The notes under the pieces are model-generated. The model was not told where the DNA came from. It saw only the letters and a program-made list of their open reading frames with translations, and ran no database searches. A stretch of DNA of 64,000 nucleotides from Kudoa neothunni (taxonomy: Eukaryota > Cnidaria): assembly GCA_964304625.1 (NCBI GenBank), contig OZ199839.1, forward strand, positions 8,990,001-9,054,000, given 5' to 3'. The translations under genes were made by a program, and so were the position numbers. Shown here piece by piece: positions 39,401 through 48,287 of the stretch; positions within the stretch are counted from its first letter, which is position 1, and each line of letters opens with the position of its first letter.

Positions 39401-42190
39401 AGCTGTTCCACCTTTAACAAGCCAAAACCCTTCCACTTGCAAACAACTTTCTTTTCGGTCGAAATGACAAGAAAGTGGGCGAGAATATAACAAGGAATCG
39501 GACTTTAAATTATCCAACTTTTCGCCACTACAACGCAACAACTCGATAAAACGATTCCTCAGCTGAGACTCTCCACATTGAGCACCAACCAAACCATTGT
39601 TGGAATAGACTACCAAAAATGCTTCATAAATCGATCTGAAAAAGTTCTTGCAATGATTGTTCCGTGCAATTTTGAGCACACGACACAAATTTCTAATACT
39701 ATTGATCGCAGTTGGTTTGGATTGTTGTTGGTTATAGTTGATTTGAGTGGATGTGGCCAACAACAAATAGATCTCAACAATTTTGGAGATCACATCACAC
39801 GACAAATTAAAATCACTCAAATAACCGCCAACAATTAAAGCCAAATCCTCCTTGTCGATATTGTCGTCAATGTAGAGCTCACAGAAGAAAGATTTCAACG
39901 CAGGCGGAAGAGACTTTTTGTTCACGTCAGTAGGCGGATTCATACAACCAAATAGACGAAAATTAGGATGCACATTAAAATGATGATGATTTTCATCCAC
40001 CAAAAACATTATCGATGACAGCTGTTCATTTAGAACAAGACTAATCACATGGAGTGTATCAGCTGGAGCCATGTTGATCTCATCGATCAGCAGCCAATGT
40101 CCGTTCCGCATGCAATCCAACAACACACCTTCCTTGAATTGAAAACATACACCAACGCCCTTATCCAATAGTGAACAGATAGCGTTGGTTTTTGTGGTGA
40201 ATTTCGATTTCAATTCGGCGCTAACTGATAGATATTTTAAACGTTTCTGAAGCTCACGCACTATCATTTTCATTTTCTGAAAATCGTTATCGGTTGACGT
40301 TAGCTGCTCAAGTTTTTTCTCGGTTTCCGCCAGATACTGTTTTGGAAGGGGAATATCTTCGCAAGAAAGCAAATGAAAAAGCTCCACAATTTGACTGACA
40401 ACTGGAAACGGCTTAAACCCACCAATCAAATCTGTAGATTCTGATTGTATTCCCATATTCACCACCTTCAAAGTGGTATTCTCTCTACCAGTACATCCGA
40501 CCAATCGTTGGATTATCGACGTTTTTCCTGATCCAGTCTCACCCACCAACAACACAGGAAAATTGTTTGTAACGCACATCTCAATAGTGTGTATAGCCTT
40601 CTTAACCGGCTTGGTCATGAAAAAGTCTTCACTCGTGTAATTCCTCGCCAGACATTCCATCACATAACTGTATAATGAATCCATAGTGACATTGAAACGA
40701 GAACACACATCCTTGGTAAATGTGTTATTGTTATTTGTATCCAGTGTTGTCAATGCAAAAGGGTCGGAAGACGAGCATGGTGAGAGAAAATCAAGTATAA
40801 CTTTCACCAACAATTCAGTATTCAATAGTCGAGTGGCGCAGTTTTTATTTTTCTCGATGGTAAAAATTCTGGTGTTTTCATTAAATTGTAAAGAAGTTAG
40901 GCAATCACACAATCGAAAAAATTCTTTCAATGGTAAATAACTTCCGGCGCGCGATTTCATTGAAAGATCTAGTACATCTAAAAGGTCGTCTAAAATTGGG
41001 CAGACTTTGGGAAACATGTAAGATGTCATTCGAGCAATATCTTCAATGTTGTAGGGTGGAAAATGTATAATTTCACAATTTGGAAAGGTATTTTTTAGGT
41101 CGCACACTCCAAAATCATTTTCTATCAGTGAAGAATCGTAGTCGGCAGTTGGGATAGTTTTTGTGATAAACAAATGAAATCTACGATTTCTAGCACACAC
41201 ATAACCCACGTTTGGTATGTGACTCATCACATCGTTAATCACAGGAGCCAAATATGAGTGTATGAGCTTGTTGGAGTGTTCCCAATTCTCCATAACCAAC
41301 CAAGAACCAAGCGATAGCGATTGAGGTATAAAACCAGGTTTCCATACATATCTTCCTGGCTCTCGACTGCTGCACACATACATACCATGAAAGACACTAC
41401 TGTCGATATGACTTCCCATTGGAACACTGTTGAAGTAGGGGTAATGAGGCTGACAAAAATAGCCGTAAGCGAGATTTTTCAACATTTCACTCTTGCCACT
41501 ATTCGACGTTCCCACACAAACCGTCCACCTTCCATCCAAAATACTCCTCAACAAAAGATACAAAGGTTTGTAATGACGCTCACACAGGATAAAGTTGTGA
41601 ATTTTGGTTATGAGCGTCAAGTTTTCGTTAGTGACTGCGGTGGTGACGTAACTCATATCAAAGCCTGTCAACCTCAACAATCTTATGATCACCCCACAAG
41701 CGTCTCTCTCATTGTATGTGAGATCAATAGGAGGATAGTTGAGTGATAAGCTCAGCAAAGTTTTGTAGTAATGCACTGTTGGGGTGATTTCCTGTTGCAG
41801 CTTGTTGTCTGCGAATGTTTTTATGGATAAATAAATATCAAAGAATCCAGGAAAATCATCCAACAGTTGTTTGTCACACATCTGCTGCACCAAGGCATCA
41901 ATAATTGCCATCATGTCTGCTTCATTCTTATAATAGCCAGCCAAATGGTGTATATTTTGTACGAATTTTAATTTCACGTTATTATTACACTTGGGAAATC
42001 CATCCAAAAATGCATCGTTATTGTAGTGTAACAACAATTTTTTTATTTGTTCGTACAAACGATACTGCAACGTCGATCTGAAGCAGCTACTAATATAGCA
42101 CAATTTGTTCAGCACATCTATAGTGCTTTCGTCGGGCAAGTCTGCTAGTTGATCGAGAGAAGAAAAAATGCAGCCATCCACGTCGCCCAT
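27434..42190 (-). CDS. MDN1: Midasin, dynein-like AAA ATPase of 60S ribosome assembly
   Basis: A single uninterrupted frame encodes 4918 residues, the usual size of midasin/Rea1 (yeast 4910). The ATG at 42190 is preceded in frame by TGA nine bases upstream. Midasin strips assembly factors (Ytm1/WDR12, Rsa4/NLE1) from pre-60S particles in nucleolus and nucleoplasm. Six AAA modules are visible by Walker A: GTSNSGKS (~res 228), GETGSGKT (~550), GETSVGKT (~968), GPPGTGKT (~1298), GPPGSGKT (~1680) and a degenerate NSSGICAQDK (~2030). Walker B: VMENWE (degenerate, module 1), LIDEINM, ILDELNL, LLDEISL, LLDEINL, and VIDNAN (module 6). A long helical linker follows, then a D/E-rich segment (~4150-4560), then a C-terminal VWA domain with the MIDAS motif DDSTS (~4705) that binds the UBL domains of its clients. 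Modules 2-5 look catalytically competent. There are no introns, unlike every other multi-domain gene here. Confidence 0.98.
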   Translation of the reverse strand: MGDVDGCIFSSLDQLADLPDESTIDVLNKLCYISSCFRSTLQYRLYEQIKKLLLHYNNDAFLDGFPKCNNNVKLKFVQNIHHLAGYYKNEADMMAIIDALVQQMCDKQLLDDFPGFFDIYLSIKTFADNKLQQEITPTVHYYKTLLSLSLNYPPIDLTYNERDACGVIIRLLRLTGFDMSYVTTAVTNENLTLITKIHNFILCERHYKPLYLLLRSILDGRWTVCVGTSNSGKSEMLKNLAYGYFCQPHYPYFNSVPMGSHIDSSVFHGMYVCSSREPGRYVWKPGFIPQSLSLGSWLVMENWEHSNKLIHSYLAPVINDVMSHIPNVGYVCARNRRFHLFITKTIPTADYDSSLIENDFGVCDLKNTFPNCEIIHFPPYNIEDIARMTSYMFPKVCPILDDLLDVLDLSMKSRAGSYLPLKEFFRLCDCLTSLQFNENTRIFTIEKNKNCATRLLNTELLVKVILDFLSPCSSSDPFALTTLDTNNNNTFTKDVCSRFNVTMDSLYSYVMECLARNYTSEDFFMTKPVKKAIHTIEMCVTNNFPVLLVGETGSGKTSIIQRLVGCTGRENTTLKVVNMGIQSESTDLIGGFKPFPVVSQIVELFHLLSCEDIPLPKQYLAETEKKLEQLTSTDNDFQKMKMIVRELQKRLKYLSVSAELKSKFTTKTNAICSLLDKGVGVCFQFKEGVLLDCMRNGHWLLIDEINMAPADTLHVISLVLNEQLSSIMFLVDENHHHFNVHPNFRLFGCMNPPTDVNKKSLPPALKSFFCELYIDDNIDKEDLALIVGGYLSDFNLSCDVISKIVEIYLLLATSTQINYNQQQSKPTAINSIRNLCRVLKIARNNHCKNFFRSIYEAFLVVYSNNGLVGAQCGESQLRNRFIELLRCSGEKLDNLKSDSLLYSRPLSCHFDRKESCLQVEGFWLVKGGTAPAFDDPTLKNYLQTASVKKNLQTICRILSFSQLPILLEGETSVGKTSMITYLSKLTNNKCIRINNHDHTDIQDYIGGYTCDNGNFHFQEGPLVTAMRNGHWIILDELNLAPPDVLEMINRVLDDNRELFLPETMENVKAKSNFRLFATQNPMTSGYSGRKPLSKAFRNRFIELTFEELPKLEQIEIIAKVGRIGNQYAKLLVEIMTDLRTKRKISGIFQGKYGFVTLRDLFKIASRFDSINEQQASSTPKSNRPSSKPSEPHQQMIDWKMILSHITLMVLGGKCRDNDDLDVVTGCINKWHKNAIQNVAEIFSFNYLYCDLIWPSLRDRIKEIVGQSLQFNHLVVNNQFQRTLLLSFAALNNVEPLLLIGPPGTGKTTLCELYAQLTNRKLYTLSCHSGTETADFIGSLYPVRTHTSSTSTTDADNNQQQQLFEWVDGPLIEAMKCGGVFLLDEISLADDAILERLNSLLESNTRSLVVAERGMIATDQSPSKSKSPQLTAYTVKAHPDFRIVATMNPSGDYGKKELTNALRNRFTEIYCPSYATKEKIAEVIEFNLSDEYFPSYDGQLFSTGQVDFISHLLCLLENIAAYLVNCSWEAFVSIRKIVFMIKFVKKRVCHLSFSLTEVDGDYNDNLWFIWWEAICSIFLDKYAINMITPHDLLKYRELFSVRVVHSKEATKATNPTLYLNPNSNDQRYYYGVYPYVYENEIVKNDGNAADLNEFHFESVVDSCYRIFRAMSVDQPVLLEGPPGSGKTSIVMSLARYANKKIVRINLSEQTELSDLYGFDMPKFDVGEGVIRFEWKNGPFLDAMQNGYWILLDEINLASQTVLEGLNACFDHRSEIYVNSLGKRFTVDHKNTKIFAAQNPAEFGGGRKQLPASFTDRFARIYFNPLSEDAIYSICRSSYFSSDENAQNLKFLVEIFRFVSLFNQCESTVNALSGTMLTNSFLTAPINSIQWSQNQVYQMKTNFRSISRWCALSKEHTSTEILFYNFIIVFIFALKDITVRRELTEFLWVNMCATWSSSTFSKAARCNYDEIMCYFKMEMSREIVSFGHFSLERPPHATNHYVSYMGFERLKQSASPDVYSAFASICCAISNEMPLILNSSGICAQDKMQLFGILKGFCARNVHIISGNSDMDIQCLVGGYEISSINHLLSQNLFELENLYNSIKLHSDCICCSNLKTHYLLPILDRCYSLNGKANHINGNKVDNTREMLGDFVDYLCGFNCDVHTDTLRVKIDKLIPQLELLVDKLNDEGSSGFTWVNGHLIDCMINGRWCVIDNANLISLSVLDRLNGLLEPNGSLILDNFDGRKITPHPDFRLFLLCDLNTGGELSDAMRNRCLEYYMDSSLFNNLNSNELRDQDNFIFAAPRLQKLPFDLDVVVVNTLFDQCNIYLNLNLNKNINDSGLILYDVMSCFLHNYRQFQLFNTINFDYLSEKTTNPDLNLTSNQHFLCDIFGGNAHRHHMTFLCDDRRFDEFRRLASPNTSDHYITSISSDNPCNINCTDGENSDMLKIGADATINLLTLNFHTTMMRAYLFIVKDAPKITDQLTYSVLDVVRESYRQFYAKLNALSSLRDKKCLNSKLVLNISIYCVWLRNLIDCLLNNSTDDYNKKLQCQWMWYYLLAENNNSEENFTYNDASANNLSNVFILNGPSAKYLDKSLLGCNMDEVLVFITTYRLNVRCSSRILIDEKYPNVYDYFNSYEKTTENIRNCSTVIFDHAIDEVVERKSNKLILSGMILVQRLLFILSNDSSSSSALSTMTAENSYELFIKSKFLSVLLTSTILGGNSLVGLRQTSENGGNNPLAPIDEIKCALSQLIRCDTLNALIKLSTRNKNDDSPYKLELLLPYVYFLKKLHKYRQCKNSYNFLLSLNDQKPQLSMSLEQYLLAENDVSSCVRYLDGNLKILAEWPAQFSRQIIQIVLQEINLLEQFADSFNYKSYDLSTENNSLKKIADIKSDLIGPAKLTLGSIEQQLNSGHYSISDNLNEIGGYMLNVGCEWCLILCVCSDVDFSEVNAYISSRLDDYFEGFSRRADLFEKLDNYFSGAYLRNASTTSNQFKNERRQQIPLFQFYHLIQSYKNNNSKIYSGPSRDFTNHSDLYSQLRQLLDSISKFIFEISAIDYSSVQFDNFEFNNFDKKLEEFINALLDAKYRNYLDLTICLASRLLFVRFAIQLMNWSKLLSNSCSNNQIIMNNQTLPTDYLDFMTELVDKRAVDFFADLSPSDKADQTYLTQTLTLFYLTFLNVCRMNTKNTNGGLNKHHFESYFNYMLSALCRLSAEITNNINNEQLAKSSLYKYQHHTYGDDVDTDTNIESNIRKFFNQENSSDSNTDDDNDDFSNLKNEKNEKNKESCSYENLLQFCQQLISKIVLYLTGNDYKISENCLFINYQDFVIGQLLYRSEPTLLNSNVVDMCHNEIQLSSVRVVFDSLLPKINGQNVNFSTFINSCDDVDIYHKSFPKLVLPTANLINSIMNHSTNLLDEYSEHAGLLDVTKACRGYLTISMNSPLINYLNSATKLLMTLENWNSISPTHLHYNQSLDHLKTLIINWRNMQTKHWIALIDTHKNRIINQKIHPVGDIVICLDIIKSEANDDNFLSMCSQLQVVVKNFIEQSSLVDFQARLACLRYFAKKCSVDNDYSSICRKQSILYWLFENLYFFYSQFSSAIQQHYTNLVDEPMNSVKEFVDIAKWKSFNYWSIKESTDKAHRVIYGNIKKLESIYSQTVKSFLIPPSLNEVLNYSKEIITTEEDIFSSFSCSMHKKFSFSSTYSPPYNCGAEFSLFVSKVDRCIETITSNYSNRLNIPEKMEFTITLVDEIDQLSHLESSATKETQKDVTRTKSALLLRLLNDLKQQFNYSYRRGIALKNVQQVDDKFYSVFAPLSENDSLSKIGRNCQQLYCSIVTTYINYTSYGKYSRDVHSSLIERMSGYIELLFDSVKCQRYQLSKCYSFTTILQEFNDKFSCLKDLAENQLDSLLGSNSIPTLISIINKIVVTIDYFRTLLPAFVNTYPQLEICLNNLTKLVDNMTKSVHYNDQSSCYALDSKGLLLVKDNLNQMNGIMNSFDIPIRLKTTIQRHLETALKIATTSSDKRNKIGDTFSVDDIIKKSILLHQNTLKISDSKDCIEYFNSCLESSDDSDLLSSLNSLYSAIAEGNIFITVKDYGRIIFCVETTLNLSFTLFKQLLTAHQSHLLFCNVLFVWFSDVFANGYTPSIPDEQQEQLTDGDANVGGFNICENASSACQDVSNQIENQEQVEENPKAADDDDDERRNIDDDKVNEETEGIEMGDDFDDFQNEIFGNDLIDDDSVEDEVKGDVDESQIMNEFDEKLWQDELNSDADNNDDTADNNKQKHVEDTSMVANEDNTELPEGDDCVDSTQDTTNIDDDVDDSVDMDVSNNSMDDPYEVEMNSSSGDNVDENLDVDDVVDKEDQNDEVGEPNTMPTGFSLYNDDQKMSQMENNPFSERTNFTSLCNENQQSTGQSGHGGSLTLEETASLNDLANETFESQKRNRATATLDEKQLADSNDETFPMKKSNIVDRIDNEHDLQSSLPANSVIHTNSDEKYDSLAIDVAEKQDQQPTQPNNDVLPNVTNDVTDQDECAEVKQPDMDNITTIKDGVVLPNNTKDKDSYDANDGGDGDNRCVEKFENHDSWYKFNIADVSTVQSTINLTTTVSNVKYSHDNNLVQLNQSENNVFMSKWLHYLKTVEKYSHELCEQLRTIIEPTQAKKLGGSYRTGKKLNMRKVITYLASQFTKDHIWMRRIKPTQRTYQIMLAIDDSTSMQDNQSKDMAFESLAMLTSAFSLLDIGQVGLCSYGETTRQLIGFNQKHIPTSQFYASVMRQLTFSQNKTNVTTLLKHCIEEFSRQQSNNANSSSLSDCLPTQLLIILSDGRGIFSEGTKVVRDSINQMKSLGIFILYVILDNPHINKEPIDKIQVPIFQGGKLLHIKSYMEEFPFAHYIVLRKITALSHVLAEAVRQWVEVVTLNSG

Positions 42191-45100
42191 CACAATTCAC
42201 AGCTTAATATCTCCGGGTGGCCAAATAGTCGCCACGTGGGCCGATCATTATTTTTCAATTTCTAGCCATTCTTGACTTTATTAGAATTTTTTATTATTAC
42301 TTAAAAAATAAATGAGTCAAGCTGTGATTGTCTCATAGTGATAGTGCTAATTTATGACAAATGTGTCAATTATCTAAATTTGGCACGATACAGCTTAAAA
42401 TGGCATTATATTTTATATATTTCAGGTTATAAATTATTTACATACTTAATTAAACTCTTTAAGTTATGAACAATTAAAACAAATGCATGTATGAGATTTA
42501 TAGGATGGTGACTTATAAAATTTCTATTAAATCTACTTAAATTAGCTTTATTTGTTTATCTCCCTATTTATAAAAAATCGATTAATGTTATACGTTTCAA
42601 TATATTGACATAACTATATAAAGAAATGCTAAACTGTTATTTGTCACAAAATTTGGCAGGAGTGCGTGCGCACATACTTAAGGATTTACTGCAACCCCCA
42701 ACGAACTGGATATATTTTATGTTTCAACTTGATTTAACACTCGCTATAATTTTTTCTTAAATTTTAAACTAGTATTGGTAGAATTTTTGGCAATGATGCT
42801 AATGAATACTCAAGGTTCAATTCTGCTGACTTTTAATAACAACTGTTCACATTATAAGGCATGAACGTTTTCATGTAAATTATCTTTTGTAATTGTATCG
42901 TTGTTGGATACATTAGAAGCTTTCCATTATTTATAAGCAGATTTTTTATAAGTTAAATACTTGAGAATATTTATTTTTTTGGATGACGATTTGGCGCCCA
43001 AAATTTCAATGCGACCCCCCCCCCCCAGCGGTTCAAGTGAAACCTCCATCTTACAAACCAAAAACTAGGGTGCACCCTACACACGAGTATATACGGTATT
43101 CTTTCCAGCCCTTCCATTATCCAAACACAGTTTTAACGTTATTATAAAGATAACTATTTTATAAATTAGATTAAAGTAGTGAATTAGTAAGGAATAATTA
43201 AAATCATATAATATATACTAAAGTGGGGTAACTATTATCAAATCAATCCTATATTCATGAAATTCAATTTACTTAGGTAGGTATGCGTCGGATTTTTAAA
43301 CATTCCAACGATACTCGCAGAATAATACAGTATAATTAGCATTAAATGTGGGATAATTTTGAACAAAAAAAATATATAGAGTGTCACAAAGGAATCTTTC
43401 AGTTGATGTTAATATCAATATAATCTGGATCGTTGATTCCCGTTGTTATTCGTTAAATTTCGCGATAACGTTGGATATTTGCCTTTAGTTATTTTCTCCA
43501 AAATAGAACAATCTTATGTATTGATATTAAGTTGTTATTAATTAATTTTATAATATAGTTGTGAGATTCGTTGTAAGTTTTGGTGTTAGCTAGGACTTTT
43601 TTATGGACCTTTTGTTTTTGTTTCTTTTGCGATACGTAGGAAATTTGAGTTTAAAAAAGAGATTAAGGAAAATATTTTATTAAACGAATATTCCCAAATA
43701 AAAATTGTGTATAACTTTGAATATTTATGTTACTGTCCAATAGGAAATTCGATGGTTTGTTTTTTAACGGTTTATCACTTACGTTAGTGTTTTCCTTGAA
43801 TAAAGCATCTAGCGCCCACCTTTTATAAAATGTTTGAATGAGAAAAAATAGGTAATATAGAAAATCTTTAACTAATATAATAGAACTACGAGTGAAAGTG
43901 TAATGTTAGTACAATGTAAGATAATTAAATCAATAAAAATGTGATTTAGTTCATTTACAAATATTACCTGTATCAATGTGTAACGTTGGGCTTTTTTTAG
44001 TTATATTTAGTAGTTTAAAATAAAAAGATCAAACAATCGCATTATTTTTAAAAAATTCAAATACAATTTTTGCAAAACTCATAAGATATTTTTTCAACTT
44101 TGTTAAGAATATCAATAAAAAAAATTTATAAACTAGCAATAACTTCTTTCTTTATAAATATATATTAATATTGTTGAAAATAAGATATTACCATTGGATG
44201 ATGTACGATATATTAAAAACTGAAAACATCACTCAAACAGATTGGCGATAATAGTATGAAAAATGAGGATTGTATAAGATATAAAAGTAAAGAAATTATA
44301 CATTCAGTAGTTTCTCGTCAAAAAAAAATCAATTTTTTACATAATAATCTTAATCGACATGCGTCGAATGAACTCATATTCCTTTATTAATTTTTAATTT
44401 GTATGAACGAAAAATATTTTATCAATAATAAGATCGAATTCTAATATTGATAAAAAATTTTCATAAAATTGTTGATTAACAAATTTTCTTATTTAAAAAT
44501 AAGATTAATAACAATCGAACCCCGTTTATCCGAAATTCATTTTTCTGAAAATGGCGCTATCCAAACAATTTTTTTAAATCTGTTTGAAATTGATGTATAT
44601 TCTAAATAAAAAAATTTGGTTAAACAAAAACATAAGCAACAAAAATCCGAAAAAACTTTTTTATCGAATTTGCGGGTAAAAGTACCTTCAAGTCTGGATT
44701 AGCGCCTGGTTAAAATGACACCCACATTTATTTGTATAATACATATGATCGTTATTTATTCAAAGAAAGTTTATATTTGATTAGTAGAAACAACCTAACA
44801 TATATAATATAGTATTTTATGTTCAAAATGCAGCGCCAAGTTGATTGTGAACAGATAAATGTTGGGGGAGAGACAGATTACCTTTTACACTTTCATGAGT
44901 AATTTATTTCAATAAATGATATAATATAATATAATTTAATCTAATCCAATTTAAGAGGCTTCGAATCACAAACTATCAGTGATCTCACATGATAACTTTA
45001 TCCATTAAGCTGGCCTAATTAAATAGTCCTAACACTTTTGTGTTTCTTTATAACACCCATACATTTAAATTCTTATCGAAGCGTAGCTTGTTCCATGTAA

Positions 45101-45746
45101 CAATAAATCATAAGAATAAAGCCGATCTTGGAAAAGCGGAAAGACTAAATATCGTTACGAATACTACTGAAAAAATACTTCTCAATGATACTTTAATTAT
45201 TCTTACCATCCTTCTATTAGTACAATATCATCGTACGTCCACTTTGAAATATTATATTGTTACAGCAACCTACTAAGTAGCTGAAAAATTTACACCCTCC
45301 AAATAAAAATCGTAATTGATTGACAAAATGTGAGAAAAATTTATCGATTAGATTTTGAATAAATGACCAATTATTAAAGTTATATGTCACCTGCGCGTGC
45401 GCATGTGACATATTGATATTGTTACGTTTCTTTGGAGTATGACTGTATTTATAGGTGTGTTTGTGCATTTTTTTAGTTCTATCATTTTATTCAAGTTTTG
45501 TAACAGCATCCAATTAATTTATCTTATTTTAAACAACACAGTGTAATATTGCGTATAAAAATACAAAATGATGGAAAACAGCGCTTATTTCACAAAAAAG
45601 TTATCATATATGTTTTTTAAAGCTTTCTACAACGCATAACTTAGCAAACTGATGTAAAGTCATCATATTTTGAATAACTAATATAAGAATCATCAGAGTA
45701 TGAGGGGCCATCATTGTATTCAGGAGAGGATGACATGCATATACAT
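42191..45746. other. AT-rich intergenic stretch with a MITE-like fragment
   Basis: No gene was supported. At about 42985-43110 a more GC-rich segment contains a C13 run and, read backwards, begins TACCGTATATACTCGTGT followed by AGGGTGCACCCT. This resembles a DNA-transposon end, though no partner was found. Confidence 0.5.
42985..43110. repeat. Probable DNA-transposon terminal fragment with poly-C run
   Basis: Read on the minus strand it opens TACCGTATATACTCGTGT and soon contains the palindrome GGGTGCACCC, a texture common in pogo-type and MITE ends. A run of about 13 C lies at 43015-43027, the longest GC homopolymer seen in the window. Confidence 0.35.
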
Positions 45747-47728
45747 CAGGGGCACCAAAGTAAGGTCGGCGGTGTCCCCCTCAATACTCGATTGCGCATG
45801 CATAGCGTATTACTTTAGGGTACACTTGTAGGAATACAGGAATGGACCACTCATACGTACCTTAGTTATTTTACACATTAAAAGGTTAGCTAACATTTTA
45901 AAGGATTTTACAAATTATATATTGCTATAATTACTCATTTTAAATAATTTACAAGAAAAGGTACTATAATAATCGAAAAATAAAAAGTCTCTTGAGGATC
46001 AGTCGTACGTACCTCAGGCTTGCCAGACGATTTTTGTAAATTTTGCAAAAATTCAAAAAAAAGGTACTATGTTTTAAAAATGATACAAAAAATATAATTC
46101 TAGCAGCCATAAACTAATTGAAACAGAAAAAAATAGTTGATAGGATTTATTTATGCATCAAAATGTTAATTAAGTTTCACTGTCCTCCTCCTCCTCCTCA
46201 TCATCATCATATAAATTTATTTTTTCACCTTCTAATATAAATCTGTTTGTAACTTTGTTTTTATTCACTAATGGAAATAATCTGTCAGCAGATCCAGGCG
46301 AATGAGGCAAAGCAAGTAACGACAGCATTAATTTTGACAGTAATCGATACTTAAATGTTTCTCCACTTCTTTCATTTCTGATCACATACCAATATTTCTT
46401 GGGGTCTTTTTCAATGAAATGTCCGCTATTTTACAGGCTATGTTCTATCCATTCATTTTCCAAATTTAAATACTTTTCTTCAGCAATAATATTTGTAAAT
46501 CTCTGTTTCGTCAGTAATAAAAGGAAATCTAGTGTTTTGGTAAGGAAGTAAACAAGATCTTGAGTATTTGTTCTAATAGTATTTTCATTCCAACTTGATT
46601 TACTTTCGACTCGTAATAAAACTTATCTGGAAGGTAATAATTTAAGAAGTATTTAAAATTTGAGCTCCGGAAGATGTTTATTTCTTGATCAGGTCACTCA
46701 AAAATCATTAATTTTCACTTAATAATATTTTCAAAGGAATTCCTTAGTTAATGAACTCTAAACTCTCATCTTGTAATTCGACGTTAAGTTACATGATTAG
46801 GGGTAAGAAAACGTTAAAAAAGGCATAGTACATTTTTTGCTTTGATCACATAGTTAAATTAAGCGTTGTTTTTTTCTACCAACGTTAAACAGTTGGTTAG
46901 TTTTTATAGTTAAATCAATGTGGCAGCAAGTTTAAAAACGGAGGATAAACATAGACATATGTTGTAGACATGTAGTTGTGTGGTTTATAATGATGTCCTC
47001 CCTAATTCATAATACTAACAATGGCGCAATGACATCCCCTCCCCAAAGATTCAGAAACGTAACATGTTTTTATTGACAAAAAAATGAAACTTTAAAACAG
47101 CATTATTTTACTTGGAAGAGCTCGGCAATTATTTTAAACAGCATGACCTAAGGAAGCGGGAGTCAATATCTGATTCTGTTTTGGATGTTTTTTCATTTTT
47201 AAATAGTATTTTAAACAAAAAATAACGTTTTTCAGTAATATTTAAGTTATAGCTAGTTTTTGGTTTTAATATTCTCACCCGAGTGCGCAAAAAGTACGTA
47301 CAATTTCCTCATCCCCAAGGGGATTACGTAGGGCCGATTCATTGCTGTAATAGGGCGACCTGGAAGCAATGTCAGGTTGTGATTATGCCACCAAATAATA
47401 AGCAAAATTTTATTATTTTATGCAAAATACACAAATAAACAAATATCAAAATATCAAATAAAAGAAAAACTAAACTTTTACGAAAATTGTATTTCTTTTT
47501 GTACCCTGACGTAATCTGCCCGATTTAATTGGGACACACAGGGAAAAACCTTCATCGAATATGAATCATTGCCATGTTTGACACTCAAAAAATTCATAAT
47601 TTTGTCACATTTATATAATTTTTGTTTCATATTTATAATTGTTTGGTTTCCAAAAAATATTAATTCGACCCTTGAAGCCTATGAATATCTAAAATGCGCC
47701 CCGTCAGTCAAAAACTTTAGTGATCCTG
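45747..47728 (-). mobile_element. hAT element, decayed, with transposase tail
   Basis: The left end reads CAGGGGCACCAAAGTAAGG. The right end, inverted, reads CAGGATCACTAAAGTTTTTG, so the terminal inverted repeats agree over most of about 16 bp. The flanking octamers are ATATACAT and TTATATAT, six of eight identical, consistent with an eroded 8-bp target duplication. A hAT C-terminal dimerisation domain lies inside on the minus strand. The length is 1982 bp. Confidence 0.6.
46170..46440 (-). pseudogene. hAT transposase C-terminal fragment
   Basis: The frame reads KDPKKYWYVIRNE, then LLSKLMLSLLALPHSPGSAD and RLFPLVNKNKVTNRF. This is the hAT dimerisation domain (ALPHS-A-ERVFS-V pattern). It ends in an acidic DDDEEEEE tail. 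Upstream of about 46440 the frame meets stops and the remainder of the transposase is not recoverable by eye. Confidence 0.6.
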
Positions 47729-48287
47729 TTATATATCGATGTTGCGGTTGTCAATTGTATAGTGTTTCGTTATTTATTCATTATTAACTCGACAGAATTT
47801 CCGGAAATTGTTAAAAATGACATGTATCAACATTACAAATAATTTTATGAAAGAAAAATGTGTGGTAGAATTCTACCCCAATTTTATTTGGAAGGTATTT
47901 TTACATTAACTTTTTTGATATATGGCATAAAAGAAATTCAATTTGTTTTTCTGAAAGTTCTCATAAAGATAAACGATTAAAAATGGAGGGGAGTTATGTT
48001 CCATTAACACGCTATAATATTGTTAGCAAAATTCATTTGGGATATAATTCTACCCCATTTGACTTAGATGGTTAATCATGGATTATTTTTAGAAATATCC
48101 TAGTTTTCCATATTGATTAATTTTCAAGCCTCCATTAAATTGAATATTTGATTACCCAAGAATGTAACGAATTTTGGCACCACTCAGCGCACGCAGCAAC
48201 GTGCTATCCACAAGAAAACCCAACTACCCGTTGACTAATTTTGATTTGAATATTGTTTATTAAGGAGAATAATTACAATTACACCAG
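47729..48287. other. Upstream region of CHTF8
   Basis: AT-rich; no further coding signal was seen. Confidence 0.5.

Noticed and set aside
41321-41746. Plus-strand open frame of 141 codons inside MDN1
   Set aside because: It is antisense to a highly conserved AAA module of MDN1, has no domain, and its composition follows from the MDN1 codons. Other antisense frames within 27.4-42.2 kb were rejected for the same reason.
42191-42193. GTG immediately before the MDN1 ATG as start
   Set aside because: Nuclear genes start at ATG; the first ATG is at 42190 and an in-frame TGA lies just upstream.
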